Of a DNA stretch of 64,000 nt, positions 7,691 through 16,645 are shown one piece after another. Both the position numbers and the translations under genes were made by a program. Below the pieces are notes generated by a model that worked only from the letters and a program-made list of their open reading frames with translations, searched no databases and was not told the origin of the DNA. The number at the start of each line of letters is the position of its first letter. Position 1 is the stretch's first letter. Location of the stretch: contig WBUH01000002.1 in assembly GCA_008933805.1 (NCBI GenBank), positions 215,443 through 279,442 of the forward strand. Reading direction: 5' to 3'. This stretch comes from Bacteroidota bacterium. GTDB lineage: Bacteria > Bacteroidota > Bacteroidia > UBA8524.

Positions 7691-7856
7691 ATTCATGAGG
7701 TTTTTTACAACTATTTGCCTTGGCTTTTACTCCGGCAAATATTTATAGCTTATGATAGCAAGCTATTATACACACATCGAGTACAAAGGAACTATCATTT
7801 GGCTTTGTGAAACAGAGTTGAACAACCCAAATTGACTGGGTGAAAAGACGGTTATT

Positions 7857-8507
7857 TTACCGTACAATTTTTAGGTTAAAAGCACCATTTTGTGTAGCCG
7901 AATAAATACGCAGCCACAGGGGTAAAAACATTTCAGGACCGCGGGCTGTGCTGATATCCCCTAAATCAAGTATTTCCTCGTCCATCCAGCCAAATGATTT
8001 TAATAGGGTTTTTACATTTTCTTTGGCAACAGCGTCATTTCCGCTCATATACACCTGATGGGTGTCTTTTAGCATACGCGGGTTTACCATCAAGCCACAC
8101 CACATTGTATTTAGGGTTTTTACCACCTTCACTTGCGGATACGCACGTTGTATTTGTTCGCCCAAGCTATCGGTATTGCAGGTTGATAATACAGGTAGCC
8201 CGCCTTGCGAACCGTCTAAAAGGTTAGCAATATCAATCAGTATTTTGCCGTTCAGGTTTTCCTCGCCGCACATCCCTAAAATGTCAAGCGTTGCAATCCC
8301 TTTTGCGCAATTAACTATCATTTCGCCAAATGCAGCTGCATCAGCAAAAGTACCTGTGCTTGCTTGTGCACCGTTTTTTTCTACCCAAGCAAGGGCTTTT
8401 TCGTTGGTAGCTGTTCGTGAGCCCATTTTTACCTCATGGCCCAGCTCAATTAGTTTTGAACCTATGGTAGCACCTACCGTTCCGGTTCCTAACACTGCAA
8501 TTTTCAT
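7857..8507 (-). CDS. NAD(P)-binding oxidoreductase, F420-dependent NADP reductase-like
   Basis: 216 residues. The N-terminal Rossmann motif is MKIAVLGTGTVGATIGSKLIELGH, then KMGSRT (a basic residue after the second strand suggests NADP). The middle part, VVKTLNTMWCGLMVNP, resembles the NADP oxidoreductase coenzyme-F420-dependent family, many bacterial members of which probably do not use F420. Divergent from an HxlR regulator across 151 bp, a common arrangement in which the regulator controls the enzyme gene in response to electrophiles or quinones; that role is inferred from context. Confidence 0.85.
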   Translation of the reverse strand: MKIAVLGTGTVGATIGSKLIELGHEVKMGSRTATNEKALAWVEKNGAQASTGTFADAAAFGEMIVNCAKGIATLDILGMCGEENLNGKILIDIANLLDGSQGGLPVLSTCNTDSLGEQIQRAYPQVKVVKTLNTMWCGLMVNPRMLKDTHQVYMSGNDAVAKENVKTLLKSFGWMDEEILDLGDISTARGPEMFLPLWLRIYSATQNGAFNLKIVR

Positions 8508-8560
8508 ATTTTATGTATTGATTTTGTCTGTATGTTTGCTGTAAAAGTAGCAGGCTTATT

Positions 8561-8588
8561 TACTTTTTACAATAACTGTCAAAAAGTA
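8561..8588. promoter_or_regulatory. Candidate HxlR operator
   Basis: 8-bp inverted repeat TACTTTTT (8561-8568) and AAAAAGTA (8581-8588), 12-bp spacer, in the middle of the divergent oxidoreductase-HxlR intergenic region. Confidence 0.45.
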
Positions 8589-8598
8589 TAGTATTGAA

Positions 8599-8606
8599 CA
8601 TTTTTG
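8599..8606 (+). promoter_or_regulatory. HxlR -7 element (one mismatch)
   Basis: CATTTTTG, differing from TAnnTTTG at the first base, 52 nt before the ATG and adjoining the inverted repeat. Confidence 0.35.
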
Positions 8607-8658
8607 ACGGGTTTGCTGCAGGCTATTGCTTGGTGATGTTTAAAAATAAATTGAAATT

Positions 8659-9033
8659 ATGATTATTGACGGTAAAGAGTACGAATATGAGATTGGTGGA
8701 GAGACCTATTACTGTGCGCTGGATGTGACTATGAGTTTTATAGGGGGCAAATGGAAAACTATTGTGCTTTGGTATTTGCGCAAGGGCAACAAACGGTTTG
8801 GTGAATTGAAAAAGCTGATACCACCGATTACTGAAAAGATGCTGAGCCTGCAATTAAAAGAGCTTGAACGGGACAATATTGTGAAGCGGACTATTTATCC
8901 GGAAGTGCCGCCAAGGGTAGAGTATGAATTGACCGAGGAAGGAAAAACTTTATTGCCCCTGTTAGAAGAAATAGCGGCATGGGGTAGGCGCAAAGGTAGC
9001 CTTGAAGGGGTAGTACGCGAGGTGAAAAGGTAA
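8659..9033 (+). CDS. HxlR family winged-helix regulator
   Basis: 124 residues. The hallmark sequence CALDVTMSFIGGKWKTIVLW, with the N-terminal cysteine often redox-sensitive in this family, is followed by the winged helix KRFGELKKLIPPITEKMLSLQLKELE and the wing YPEVPPRVEYELTEEG. It probably represses the divergent oxidoreductase gene and itself. Confidence 0.93.
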   Translation: MIIDGKEYEYEIGGETYYCALDVTMSFIGGKWKTIVLWYLRKGNKRFGELKKLIPPITEKMLSLQLKELERDNIVKRTIYPEVPPRVEYELTEEGKTLLPLLEEIAAWGRRKGSLEGVVREVKR

Positions 9034-9052
9034 AGAGATATACAAAAGAGTT

Positions 9053-9060
9053 TATCTTTG
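9053..9060 (+). promoter_or_regulatory. -7 element of the 9065 gene
   Basis: TATCTTTG ends 4 nt before the ATG at 9065; predicted leaderless. Confidence 0.6.
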
Positions 9061-9064
9061 CACC

Positions 9065-9442
9065 ATGTATAAAACAAAAGAGGCACGCACAATTTCTGCA
9101 TGGGCTACTCTTTTGTGCTTTTTAGTAGGGCTGTTTTACAGTACAGCATCACAGCCTGTTTTTGTTGCATCTGCTGATAGTACCCACCATCAACAAAAGA
9201 GCTTTTTTGTAGAAAAGAGCAGTTTCTTTTGCGCCAACCTGCACGAGGAGAATCTTACCGGTAATTTAGAAAACGGTCAGCCTCTGTGTAGTAAAAGTGC
9301 TGTTAAGGAGTTTGTGGCGGGTAATAAAAGCCGTGCGGCAGTTCTTTTACAGTTGGGCGGGCAATACACGGCCTGTTTACAAAAATGGCAGGTACGTCCC
9401 ATCGCTACCCAGCTCATCTATCCGTTTCATTATCACTTATAA
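9065..9442 (+). CDS. Uncharacterised small protein with N-terminal membrane segment
   Basis: 125 residues, no family recognised. An N-terminal hydrophobic segment (ISAWATLLCFLVGLFYSTAS, about 10-30) is a signal peptide or anchor. The rest is polar with three further cysteines and ends YPFHYHL. The promoter placed directly at the ATG supports it as a real gene. Nothing in the neighbourhood indicates function. Confidence 0.6.
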   Translation: MYKTKEARTISAWATLLCFLVGLFYSTASQPVFVASADSTHHQQKSFFVEKSSFFCANLHEENLTGNLENGQPLCSKSAVKEFVAGNKSRAAVLLQLGGQYTACLQKWQVRPIATQLIYPFHYHL

Positions 9443-9532
9443 CTAAGTAATCATCAAACAGTTTTTTAATGATTAGCCATCGGTGCGACTGTGCCCTTGG
9501 TATGTTTTGCTTTTTTATAATTTGATTAATAA

Positions 9533-10000
9533 ATGGATACTTCAGTAATAATAATAGGAACAATAATGTTGGTTGCCTTGTGCGGCCCAATCATATACTT
9601 TAACAGGTTAAAAGCTAACTCAGAGAAAAAGTTTATCAAGCAGTTAGATGATTATGCAGTTTCAAACAAGTACACTTTAGATAGCCACGATTTTTGGAGC
9701 AATACTGTAATAGGTATTTATAAGAGTGCGGGAAAATTATTATATGTAGCTAAAGAAGGGGGAAGTTTTGCAAAGAATGAAATTAACCTGCACAACGTGA
9801 AACGATGCCGTGTGGTAGAGGTAAAAAATGAGGATAAAACTTCGGTTGTGCGGTTAGAGCTGGTATTTTCTTATGTTGATGCTAACACCCCTGAAACCAG
9901 CTTGGTGTTTTATGATGCAACCCGCAGTAACTTTTTATTAAGTGGAGAACTACAGTTGATTAAGAAATGGCACGATTTGGTTAACAGCACACTTGCATGA
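9533..10000 (+). CDS. Uncharacterised membrane-anchored protein
   Basis: 155 residues. One N-terminal transmembrane helix (VIIIGTIMLVALCGPIIYF) is followed by a roughly 130-residue alpha/beta domain, presumably cytoplasmic (KKFIKQLDDYAVSNKYTLDSHDFW, then VVRLELVFSY). No family recognised. It is followed by a very strong terminator, so it looks like a genuine single-gene unit. Confidence 0.7.
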   Translation: MDTSVIIIGTIMLVALCGPIIYFNRLKANSEKKFIKQLDDYAVSNKYTLDSHDFWSNTVIGIYKSAGKLLYVAKEGGSFAKNEINLHNVKRCRVVEVKNEDKTSVVRLELVFSYVDANTPETSLVFYDATRSNFLLSGELQLIKKWHDLVNSTLA

Positions 10001-10019
10001 GGCGGCGAATAACAGAGCT

Positions 10020-10063
10020 ATAAACAAAAACAGCCCCTTAATGAAGGGGCTGTTTTTGTTTAT
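10020..10063. terminator. Long bidirectional terminator
   Basis: 20-bp uninterrupted arms (10020-10039 and 10044-10063) with an AATG loop. The GC core is CAGCCCCTT/AAGGGGCTG with A/T flanks, so it can work for the 9533 gene and for the convergent PLD gene. Confidence 0.85.
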
Positions 10064-10084
10064 GAGGGTTGTGGTACCCTACTA

Positions 10085-10948
10085 TTATAGTTTGAATTCT
10101 TCTTTTGCTTTTTTCCAATTCTTTTTTAGAATGGGTTTTGCAAAGGAAGTTTCCCCGTTCGAAGGCTCACCGGAATAATGACAATACTTTTCTGGATAAT
10201 CTTTATTGCTAAATTTCTCCCAACTTAAATATGCTTCGTCACAAAGAGGTCGAGTTGGATTAAATACAATTTGCTTTCTGGTTCTTATACAAAAGCCAGA
10301 TTTGATTATTAGTTTGGAACGACTTTCTTTTTTGGTGTCATTTCCCAATTTTTGTTTTTTGGCTGGCTGTGAAATGTTGATTTCATCAAAAAAGTCAGTT
10401 AGCTTATCTGTGTGTATGGTTGAAGATTTATATTTTTTTGTAATACCCAAAAAACCACTCTCATAAGTAGGTTCTTTTTTGAAAAGCAACTCCGATTGCT
10501 GAATTACACGTTTAAAATAGTCCCATGCTTCTTCATCTAAAGAATTATCTCCAGTTCCAAATCCTACTAGTGAGCTTTTAAGTAATATTCCCGCTTCAAT
10601 GTTATTATCCTGCGAAAAACTATACAAATTCATCGATGTGATAATCGCTGACTTATCATTTGCGTAATATTTGGCATGCAAATTCTTTTCATATCTTATC
10701 TCGATATTCGGGAAACTCTTAAAAAAGTTGAAGTCGTCCTCCTGCATACTTTTCGATAAATCATCTTCGTTTTTGCCAAATACTATGGTAATTTTTAAAT
10801 CATGCTCATTAATCTGGTTCTTTAAAACAGAAATATACCTTTGATGAAGCTTAATATAAGGTGAAATAAGTATTAATGACTTTTTAGCGTTCCCGAACAA
10901 GTCTTCTAAACCTGCATTTAAGTCATTCCCTTCTAAAAATTTGGCCAT
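10085..10948 (-). CDS. Phospholipase-D-like nuclease domain protein
   Basis: 287 residues. One HKD motif (H91, K93, D98 in HAKYYANDKS, followed by SMNLY) defines a PLD-superfamily domain; single-HKD members act as dimers, often as nucleases. From about 217 the tail is built on a cysteine pattern, GFC (C220), PLC (C236), KYCH (C256), separated by W and Y residues, like a zinc ribbon from which the second cysteine of each pair has gone. The gene looks more AT-rich than its neighbours, hinting at transfer. It follows the helicase gene by 23 bp on the same strand. Confidence 0.82.
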   Translation of the reverse strand: MAKFLEGNDLNAGLEDLFGNAKKSLILISPYIKLHQRYISVLKNQINEHDLKITIVFGKNEDDLSKSMQEDDFNFFKSFPNIEIRYEKNLHAKYYANDKSAIITSMNLYSFSQDNNIEAGILLKSSLVGFGTGDNSLDEEAWDYFKRVIQQSELLFKKEPTYESGFLGITKKYKSSTIHTDKLTDFFDEINISQPAKKQKLGNDTKKESRSKLIIKSGFCIRTRKQIVFNPTRPLCDEAYLSWEKFSNKDYPEKYCHYSGEPSNGETSFAKPILKKNWKKAKEEFKL

Positions 10949-10971
10949 TGATATTCTATAAATATTACATA

Positions 10972-13296
10972 TTACCCCACAATTTGCAGCTTTGCAAACT
11001 TTAGTACCAATTGTTTTTCACCTGCTTCTTTGAATAAGATAGTGGCTTTGCGGTTATCACCGGCACCTTCAACACGTAATACATCACCGGGCCCAAAACG
11101 CTGGTGGATTACCTTCATGCCCGCTTCCAAGTTACTGGTATCATCGGGGGTAAAATTTGGGTCGGGAGTAAATGAAACAGGTTTCAATACCTGTGATTTT
11201 ATACTTGAGGTGAAACTTGGTGTACTGGTAGGTTTTGATTGGGGTGAAGTTGGTTTGTTTACTGCTTTAAAGTTATAGCCCCCGCTTGTTTGCGGCCTTA
11301 CTGTAGCAGTGTTTGCTATGTTTAGCATCCGAGGGTCAAGCGCGAGATACTTCTCGTCAATTTCGGTAATAAAGCGGCTGGGTTCAGAATAAGTAATGCT
11401 GCCAAACCTAAAACGCGAGGTGGCAAAAGCCAGCGTAAGTTTTGTTTCGGCACGTGTAATCGCTACATAAAACAAGCGGCGTTCTTCTTCCAATTCCTGC
11501 CTGCTGTTTAAGGATAGTTGAGAAGGGAAAAGGTTTTCCTCAAGTCCCACTATATATACTACAGGAAACTCAAGACCTTTGGCCGCGTGTATCGTCATTA
11601 ACTTCACACGGTCCATATCATTCTCATCCTCGCTATCGGCATCCGTTAGCAAGGCAATGTCCTGCATGTAAACGTCAATAGTTTTTGCTTCTTCGCGGGT
11701 ATCGTCTTCCGTAAATTCTTTTACACCGTTCAGCAATGCCACAAGGTTCTCATAACGGCTCACCCCCTCTACCGATTTATCTTCGTACAGGGTTTTCAGT
11801 AGCCCTGTTTGCTTGGCTATATATACCGCAACATCATAGGCATTTTGTTTTTTTGCCAGTGCGGTAAAGCTCAAAATCATGTTTTTAAAATCGTTCAGGT
11901 TGCTGATAGCACCCTTCAAATCGGGAAAGTTGTTGCAGTTGTTCACTATCTCCCACAAACTGGTTTGGTTTTGGTCGGCCAATACCACCAAACGGTCAAT
12001 AGTGGTTTTCCCAATTCCCCTTGCAGGATAATTAATCACCCGTTTCAACGCCTCTTCATCGCTTGGGTTAATCGTCATGCGCAAATAGGCAATCAAATCC
12101 TTCACCTCTTTGCGTTGGTAAAAACTCATACCCCCATAAATTTTATAGGGAATATTCATTTTACGCAAGGCTTCTTCCAGCGGCCTTGATTGTGCATTGG
12201 TACGGTACAGTATGGCAAAATCGCTATTGTAGCGACGGTAGCGCATTTTCTCTTCAAAAATACCCTCTGCTACCATCTTGCCTTCTTCGTTATCTGTAGT
12301 GGCGCGTAGTACCTTTATTTTTTCACCCTCTTCATTGCTCGTCCAAACATTCTTTTTCAGCTGCTCTTTGTTATTGGCAATTACTGCACCCGCAGCATTC
12401 ACAATAGTTTGGGTACTGCGGTAGTTCTGCTCAAGTTTAAAAACCCTTAATTCAGGGTAGTCCTTCTCAAGGTTTAATATGTTTTTAATGGTAGCACCAC
12501 GGAACGCATAAATACTTTGAGCATCATCACCCACCACCGCAAGGTTTTGGTGAACGGCAGAGAGCTTTTTAACAATGGCATATTGCACATGGTTGGTATC
12601 TTGAAACTCATCCACCATCACATACCTGAATTTGTGCTGGTATTTGTTTACCACATCGGGGAAACGATTCAGTAATTCATGGGTTTTTAGCAGGATATCG
12701 TCAAAGTCCATCGCACCTGCCCTAAAGCAGCGCTGGGTATAGTTCAAAAAGATTTCAGCAATTTTAGGTTTGCCTGTGTTGTGGTCATAATCAACCAATT
12801 CAGGGCTATTGAAATACTGTTGTGCAGTAATTAAGCTGTTTTTCGCGCTTGAGATACGGTTTAGCACCATACCGGGTTTATATACTTTATCATCCAGCCC
12901 CATTTCTTTCAAAATGGTTTTAATCAGGCTTTTGCTATCATCAGTATCGTATATGGTAAAATTGGTAGGATAGCCTAGTTTATCAGCTTCGATACGCAAT
13001 ATTTTAGCAAAAATTGAGTGGAAGGTGCCCATCCAAAGGTTGCGTGCTTCATTGCCAACTAATTTGGCAATACGCTCCTTCATTTCTTTTGCAGCCTTAT
13101 TGGTAAAGGTTAGCGACAAAATGTTGAAAGGGTCAACCCCTTTAGCCATCAAAAATGCAATACGATACGTAAGCACACGGGTTTTACCTGAGCCTGCGCC
13201 GGCAATTATCATCACAGGGCCGTCGGTGTTTTCCACCGCTTGCCTTTGTGGTTCGTTCAATTCGTTAAGAAAGTCGATATTAATGTTCAAAGCCAT
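10972..13296 (-). CDS. pcrA: UvrD/PcrA-type DNA helicase
   Basis: 774 residues, the usual length. Superfamily 1A motifs in order: Walker A AGAGSGKTRVL near residue 32, VDEFQDTNHVQY, GDDAQSIYAFRGA, LEQNYRSTQTIVNAA, MTIHAAKGLEFPVVY and EEERRLFYVAITRAE. The last 55 residues (GMKVIHQRFGPGDVLRVEG) are the Tudor-like C-terminal domain that in PcrA/UvrD contacts RNA polymerase. A 3'-5' helicase for DNA repair and for clearing replication-transcription conflicts. Own promoter. Confidence 0.96.
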   Translation of the reverse strand: MALNINIDFLNELNEPQRQAVENTDGPVMIIAGAGSGKTRVLTYRIAFLMAKGVDPFNILSLTFTNKAAKEMKERIAKLVGNEARNLWMGTFHSIFAKILRIEADKLGYPTNFTIYDTDDSKSLIKTILKEMGLDDKVYKPGMVLNRISSAKNSLITAQQYFNSPELVDYDHNTGKPKIAEIFLNYTQRCFRAGAMDFDDILLKTHELLNRFPDVVNKYQHKFRYVMVDEFQDTNHVQYAIVKKLSAVHQNLAVVGDDAQSIYAFRGATIKNILNLEKDYPELRVFKLEQNYRSTQTIVNAAGAVIANNKEQLKKNVWTSNEEGEKIKVLRATTDNEEGKMVAEGIFEEKMRYRRYNSDFAILYRTNAQSRPLEEALRKMNIPYKIYGGMSFYQRKEVKDLIAYLRMTINPSDEEALKRVINYPARGIGKTTIDRLVVLADQNQTSLWEIVNNCNNFPDLKGAISNLNDFKNMILSFTALAKKQNAYDVAVYIAKQTGLLKTLYEDKSVEGVSRYENLVALLNGVKEFTEDDTREEAKTIDVYMQDIALLTDADSEDENDMDRVKLMTIHAAKGLEFPVVYIVGLEENLFPSQLSLNSRQELEEERRLFYVAITRAETKLTLAFATSRFRFGSITYSEPSRFITEIDEKYLALDPRMLNIANTATVRPQTSGGYNFKAVNKPTSPQSKPTSTPSFTSSIKSQVLKPVSFTPDPNFTPDDTSNLEAGMKVIHQRFGPGDVLRVEGAGDNRKATILFKEAGEKQLVLKFAKLQIVG

Positions 13297-13309
13297 GATA
13301 CGGAAGCAA

Positions 13310-13317
13310 CAAAGTTA
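13310..13317 (-). promoter_or_regulatory. pcrA -7 element
   Basis: TAACTTTG on the minus strand, 13 nt before the ATG. Confidence 0.6.
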
Positions 13318-13369
13318 AGTACTGGCAAGGCTAGGGCTTATAAATAAATATCAACATACGATAAACAAA

Positions 13370-13395
13370 AAAGCCGCCCGTATTGGGGCGGCTTT
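13370..13395 (-). terminator. Terminator after the kelch/Ig protein gene
   Basis: 10-bp arms AAAGCCGCCC and GGGCGGCTTT with a 6-nt loop, followed on the minus strand by T-rich DNA. Confidence 0.75.
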
Positions 13396-13415
13396 GCGTT
13401 ATCGGCATTGTGGGT

Positions 13416-16400
13416 TTATTGTTTAACCAACCTGCCAACGTATGAGTTATTTTCAGAAACAACTGCTACTACATACATACCCTCGCGTAATTGGGCAATG
13501 TTTAGTGAGTAGTTTCCAGAAGAAGTAAAGTCTTTCTCGATAACAACTTTACCCAACATATCGTAAACTTTAACAGTACCTGCTGTAATTGCTGAAGGAA
13601 TTTCAACTTCAACGTTGTTGGTTGCAGGGTTAGGATACAAGTTTAGGTTACCTGCATTGATGTTAGCAATGCCTGTTGTTGGGAACCAGAAGTAAGGGTC
13701 TGACAATTCAGAGATACAACCGTCTTTGGTTACACGAACACGGTAGTCACCAATAACAGTAACTTTTGGAGTTTGAACTGTTAAACCGGGCTCGTATACG
13801 TTATCAATGTACCAACGGTAAATATCACCGCTTGTGCTAGATTGTATGAAATCAGGACCGAATGGAGTAATAACAGGTTTTGGAGGAGTTGGTTTTACAA
13901 TCAAGGTACCACTTGAAGAAATAACTTTAGTGTAAGGACCTGTAGCTACTTCACAATCGTATGAGCCATTATCACTGGCATCAATGTTAGTAATTACTAA
14001 AGTACGTTCATCAGCGCCTGATATTTTACCACCATTTGTTAGTGGAGTACCACCTTTACGCCATTTGTAAGTAATGTTTGCACCATCAACTTTAACTGAG
14101 AAGAATACAGTTGATTTTTCACAATCGCTTGTGTTAATAGGTTGCTGAGTAATTACAGGCATTGGGTCGATTTCAAGCAATCCAAGTAGTGACTTTTTCA
14201 AAGTACCACAATCGCCTGTAACGTAGCATTGGTAGAAACCAACATCACCCATTTGAAGGTTTTTAACTGTTAATGAATCTGTATCAGCACCATCATATTT
14301 AGTACCGTTATTAAGCTTAGTAGTACCCCTATACCACTCATATTTCAAGTTCTCACCCCTCGCTGATACTTTAAATCCGATGTTTACAAATTCAACGGTA
14401 TCAATGTTTTTAGGTTGGTCAATAATTTCGGTATTCAAATAGAAACCTAAGTATATAGGGTCAGAATATGTTTTTGAACCACAGTTTTCAAATACAAGAC
14501 AACGGTACCAGCCTGAATCGCTTAAGCGTGAAGGGGTGATAGTTAATTCGTTAGTAGTTGCACCCAACACAAATGGGCTGTTCCTTACGGTATCTTTATT
14601 ATTTAGGGTATCTAAACCTCTTAACCAACGGTAGTTAACCGCAGTACCTGTCGCTGCAACTTTAAACTTAGCTGAATCACCTTCACAAATAGTGTCGGTT
14701 TGTGGTTGCAGTGTAATAGTTGCAGGAGGTATGTTTTGGATAGTTAGGGTTGCAGATGGAGAAGTAGCAGAAGGGGTACATGTACCGCTGATAACCACAT
14801 CAAAAGTACCGGCATCACCCATAACAGTTGATTTAATAATTAGCGAGTCATCATTTGTTCCAGCATATTTTACACCGTCAGAAATAGGAGCACCGCCTTT
14901 TCGCCATTGGTAGGTAAGGTTTGTACCACCCGCGTTTACGATAAACATCGCATCAGCTTTTAAGCAAGATGATTGGGCGTAAGGGCCACCAACTATACTA
15001 GGCAATTGGCGAATAGCAAATGAAGCCATTGTGGGTGTTCCTGTCATTTTTGGCTCCGATGCCACTATCCTAAACTTGTAGGAGTTACCTTCAAGGGTGG
15101 TTCCGGGAATCACAACGTTGAAAGTACCAGAGGCATTAGTGGTTGTAAATGTACCACAATCAACAGGGAAGAAGAAGCTACCCAGTGAGTCAGATATTTG
15201 AACAGTGAAAATGTTACCTGAACCAAGTGTGATACCTGATGATATTTTGTAGCCTATAGCAATTGTTTGGCCACCGCAGAACGGACCTGCTGGAATTGAA
15301 GTAATAGTAACACGGTTGGTATCAATCAACCAAGTAAACATATTATCGTAGCTCTTTTTTATACCTGCACCAGTACCGTAATATCCTGTGCGACCAATAA
15401 CACCGGCAATCGCTAATGAGCGAGCTGAATCAGGTTTGTTTGGCAAACGATCCCAAGTTTGTGAAATATCGTTGTATTCGTAGAAGTCTTTACGATCCAA
15501 ACCATCGTTACCGTTGATAACATAGCCAAGGAAACCAATACCCCAACCGCCTGCACCATAACGTTTAGAGGCCGGGAAATCTGCAATACGTTTCCAAGAG
15601 TTGGTTGGAGGAGTGAAGGCGTAGAAGTCATCAAACATTGCGTTTTTAACTGAGTCACCGATACCTAAACCTACGCATACTTTATCATATAGAACAAATG
15701 AAGTTGAGTAACCCCTTGCTTTACCAGGGAAATCAGTTTTTTGAGTCCATGTGTTATTAGTTGGGTCATATTCCCACAAGTCTTTTTTGTAAAAAATACT
15801 ATCTGTGTAAATTGAGTCGGCAGTTACTTTAAGTATCTGACGCATTATAGTATCTATCTTAAATTTCGGAGGAGGACCTGAACTAATTTGAGTATGTTTA
15901 ATACTATCAATGTAAGGACCTAAAACTTCAGATGTTGGGGCACCGTTGGCTTGAATTTTAATACGACCATTGTCATATCCTAAACCAATATATCCTTTGT
16001 TACCAAAAGCAAAAGCTACAGGATACGCCCTACCCATTATGGTACCAGGGATATCTGCCTTTTGGGTCCATTTGTCCAAGGCGGGGTCATATTCCCAAAA
16101 ATCCTTCAACAATGAATCACCTTTTGCATTTGTATAGGTAACTGTAAAGTCTTGACGTTCCCAAGTTTTTGGGGCCATTGAAACTATATTATAGGTAGTT
16201 CCTTGCATGTAAATTGAGCCACCTAAAGAGTCAGGCTTCATAAAATTACGTCCGCCACCAACATAGCCTTTGCCATTTAAGCTAAAGCCAGCAGCACCAA
16301 TACGTAGTTTACCGGGGAAAGGAGCTTTGCGAGTCCATGTTTTGGCAACCGTATCGTAGGCCCATGTAGCTGCTACAATACGACCCCTGAAATACCAACT

Positions 16401-16604
16401 GGTGGTATCGCCCATTATTACATAAAGCTTGGTACCAATCACAAAAGAAGCTGCTGAGTGGCGTCCTGTATCAAGCTTTGGGGCAAATTTCCAAATATCA
16501 GTAATAGTCGGATTAACTGGTGGCGGTGGTTTCAACTGTCCCCACGCCTGGGTGGAAATGCCTGCTAAAAGGGCAACTAAAAGACTTAGTATGTATTTTT
16601 TCAT
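13416..16604 (-). CDS. Secreted kelch/Ig-like protein with T9SS type A sorting domain
   Basis: 1062 residues. Signal peptide about 1-22 (ending TQAWGQ). Residues of about 40-430 carry kelch-type beta-propeller repeats with recurrent W-Y-D-P and GYVGGG/GYIGLG segments (KTWTRKAPFPGKLRIGAAGF, then DKWTQKADIPG and NTWTQKTDFPGKARGYS). Four Ig-like domains follow (about 580-920), each with LTYQWRKGG-type strands and paired cysteines. The C-terminal 75 residues (LYPNPATNNVEVEIP to YVGRLVKQ) are a T9SS type A sorting domain. Probably exported and surface-attached; ligand unknown. Confidence 0.9.
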   Translation of the reverse strand: MKKYILSLLVALLAGISTQAWGQLKPPPPVNPTITDIWKFAPKLDTGRHSAASFVIGTKLYVIMGDTTSWYFRGRIVAATWAYDTVAKTWTRKAPFPGKLRIGAAGFSLNGKGYVGGGRNFMKPDSLGGSIYMQGTTYNIVSMAPKTWERQDFTVTYTNAKGDSLLKDFWEYDPALDKWTQKADIPGTIMGRAYPVAFAFGNKGYIGLGYDNGRIKIQANGAPTSEVLGPYIDSIKHTQISSGPPPKFKIDTIMRQILKVTADSIYTDSIFYKKDLWEYDPTNNTWTQKTDFPGKARGYSTSFVLYDKVCVGLGIGDSVKNAMFDDFYAFTPPTNSWKRIADFPASKRYGAGGWGIGFLGYVINGNDGLDRKDFYEYNDISQTWDRLPNKPDSARSLAIAGVIGRTGYYGTGAGIKKSYDNMFTWLIDTNRVTITSIPAGPFCGGQTIAIGYKISSGITLGSGNIFTVQISDSLGSFFFPVDCGTFTTTNASGTFNVVIPGTTLEGNSYKFRIVASEPKMTGTPTMASFAIRQLPSIVGGPYAQSSCLKADAMFIVNAGGTNLTYQWRKGGAPISDGVKYAGTNDDSLIIKSTVMGDAGTFDVVISGTCTPSATSPSATLTIQNIPPATITLQPQTDTICEGDSAKFKVAATGTAVNYRWLRGLDTLNNKDTVRNSPFVLGATTNELTITPSRLSDSGWYRCLVFENCGSKTYSDPIYLGFYLNTEIIDQPKNIDTVEFVNIGFKVSARGENLKYEWYRGTTKLNNGTKYDGADTDSLTVKNLQMGDVGFYQCYVTGDCGTLKKSLLGLLEIDPMPVITQQPINTSDCEKSTVFFSVKVDGANITYKWRKGGTPLTNGGKISGADERTLVITNIDASDNGSYDCEVATGPYTKVISSSGTLIVKPTPPKPVITPFGPDFIQSSTSGDIYRWYIDNVYEPGLTVQTPKVTVIGDYRVRVTKDGCISELSDPYFWFPTTGIANINAGNLNLYPNPATNNVEVEIPSAITAGTVKVYDMLGKVVIEKDFTSSGNYSLNIAQLREGMYVVAVVSENNSYVGRLVKQ

Positions 16605-16637
16605 AGAGTTAGTGCGTACTTGCCTATTGGTAAATTA

Positions 16638-16645
16638 CAAAATTA
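16638..16645 (-). promoter_or_regulatory. -7 element of the kelch/Ig gene
   Basis: TAATTTTG on the minus strand, 33 nt before the ATG. Confidence 0.55.

Larger units (their letters stand above)
7517..7856. other. 340-bp intergenic region with three hairpins
   Basis: No credible gene. It holds the DUF2892 terminator (7549-7575); a compound GC-rich hairpin at about 7659-7690 that on the minus strand is followed by ATTTTTTAT, as an intrinsic terminator would be; and a 7-bp inverted repeat ATAGCTT/AAGCTAT (7745-7766). The minus-strand hairpin lies about 165 nt past the oxidoreductase stop, so the interval may be a long 3' UTR or a small RNA. Confidence 0.4.

Noticed and set aside
10085-13296. 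Two-gene antiphage system (PLD nuclease plus helicase)
   Set aside because: The helicase has all features of housekeeping PcrA including its C-terminal RNA-polymerase-binding domain and its own promoter; adjacency alone does not support a defence pair.
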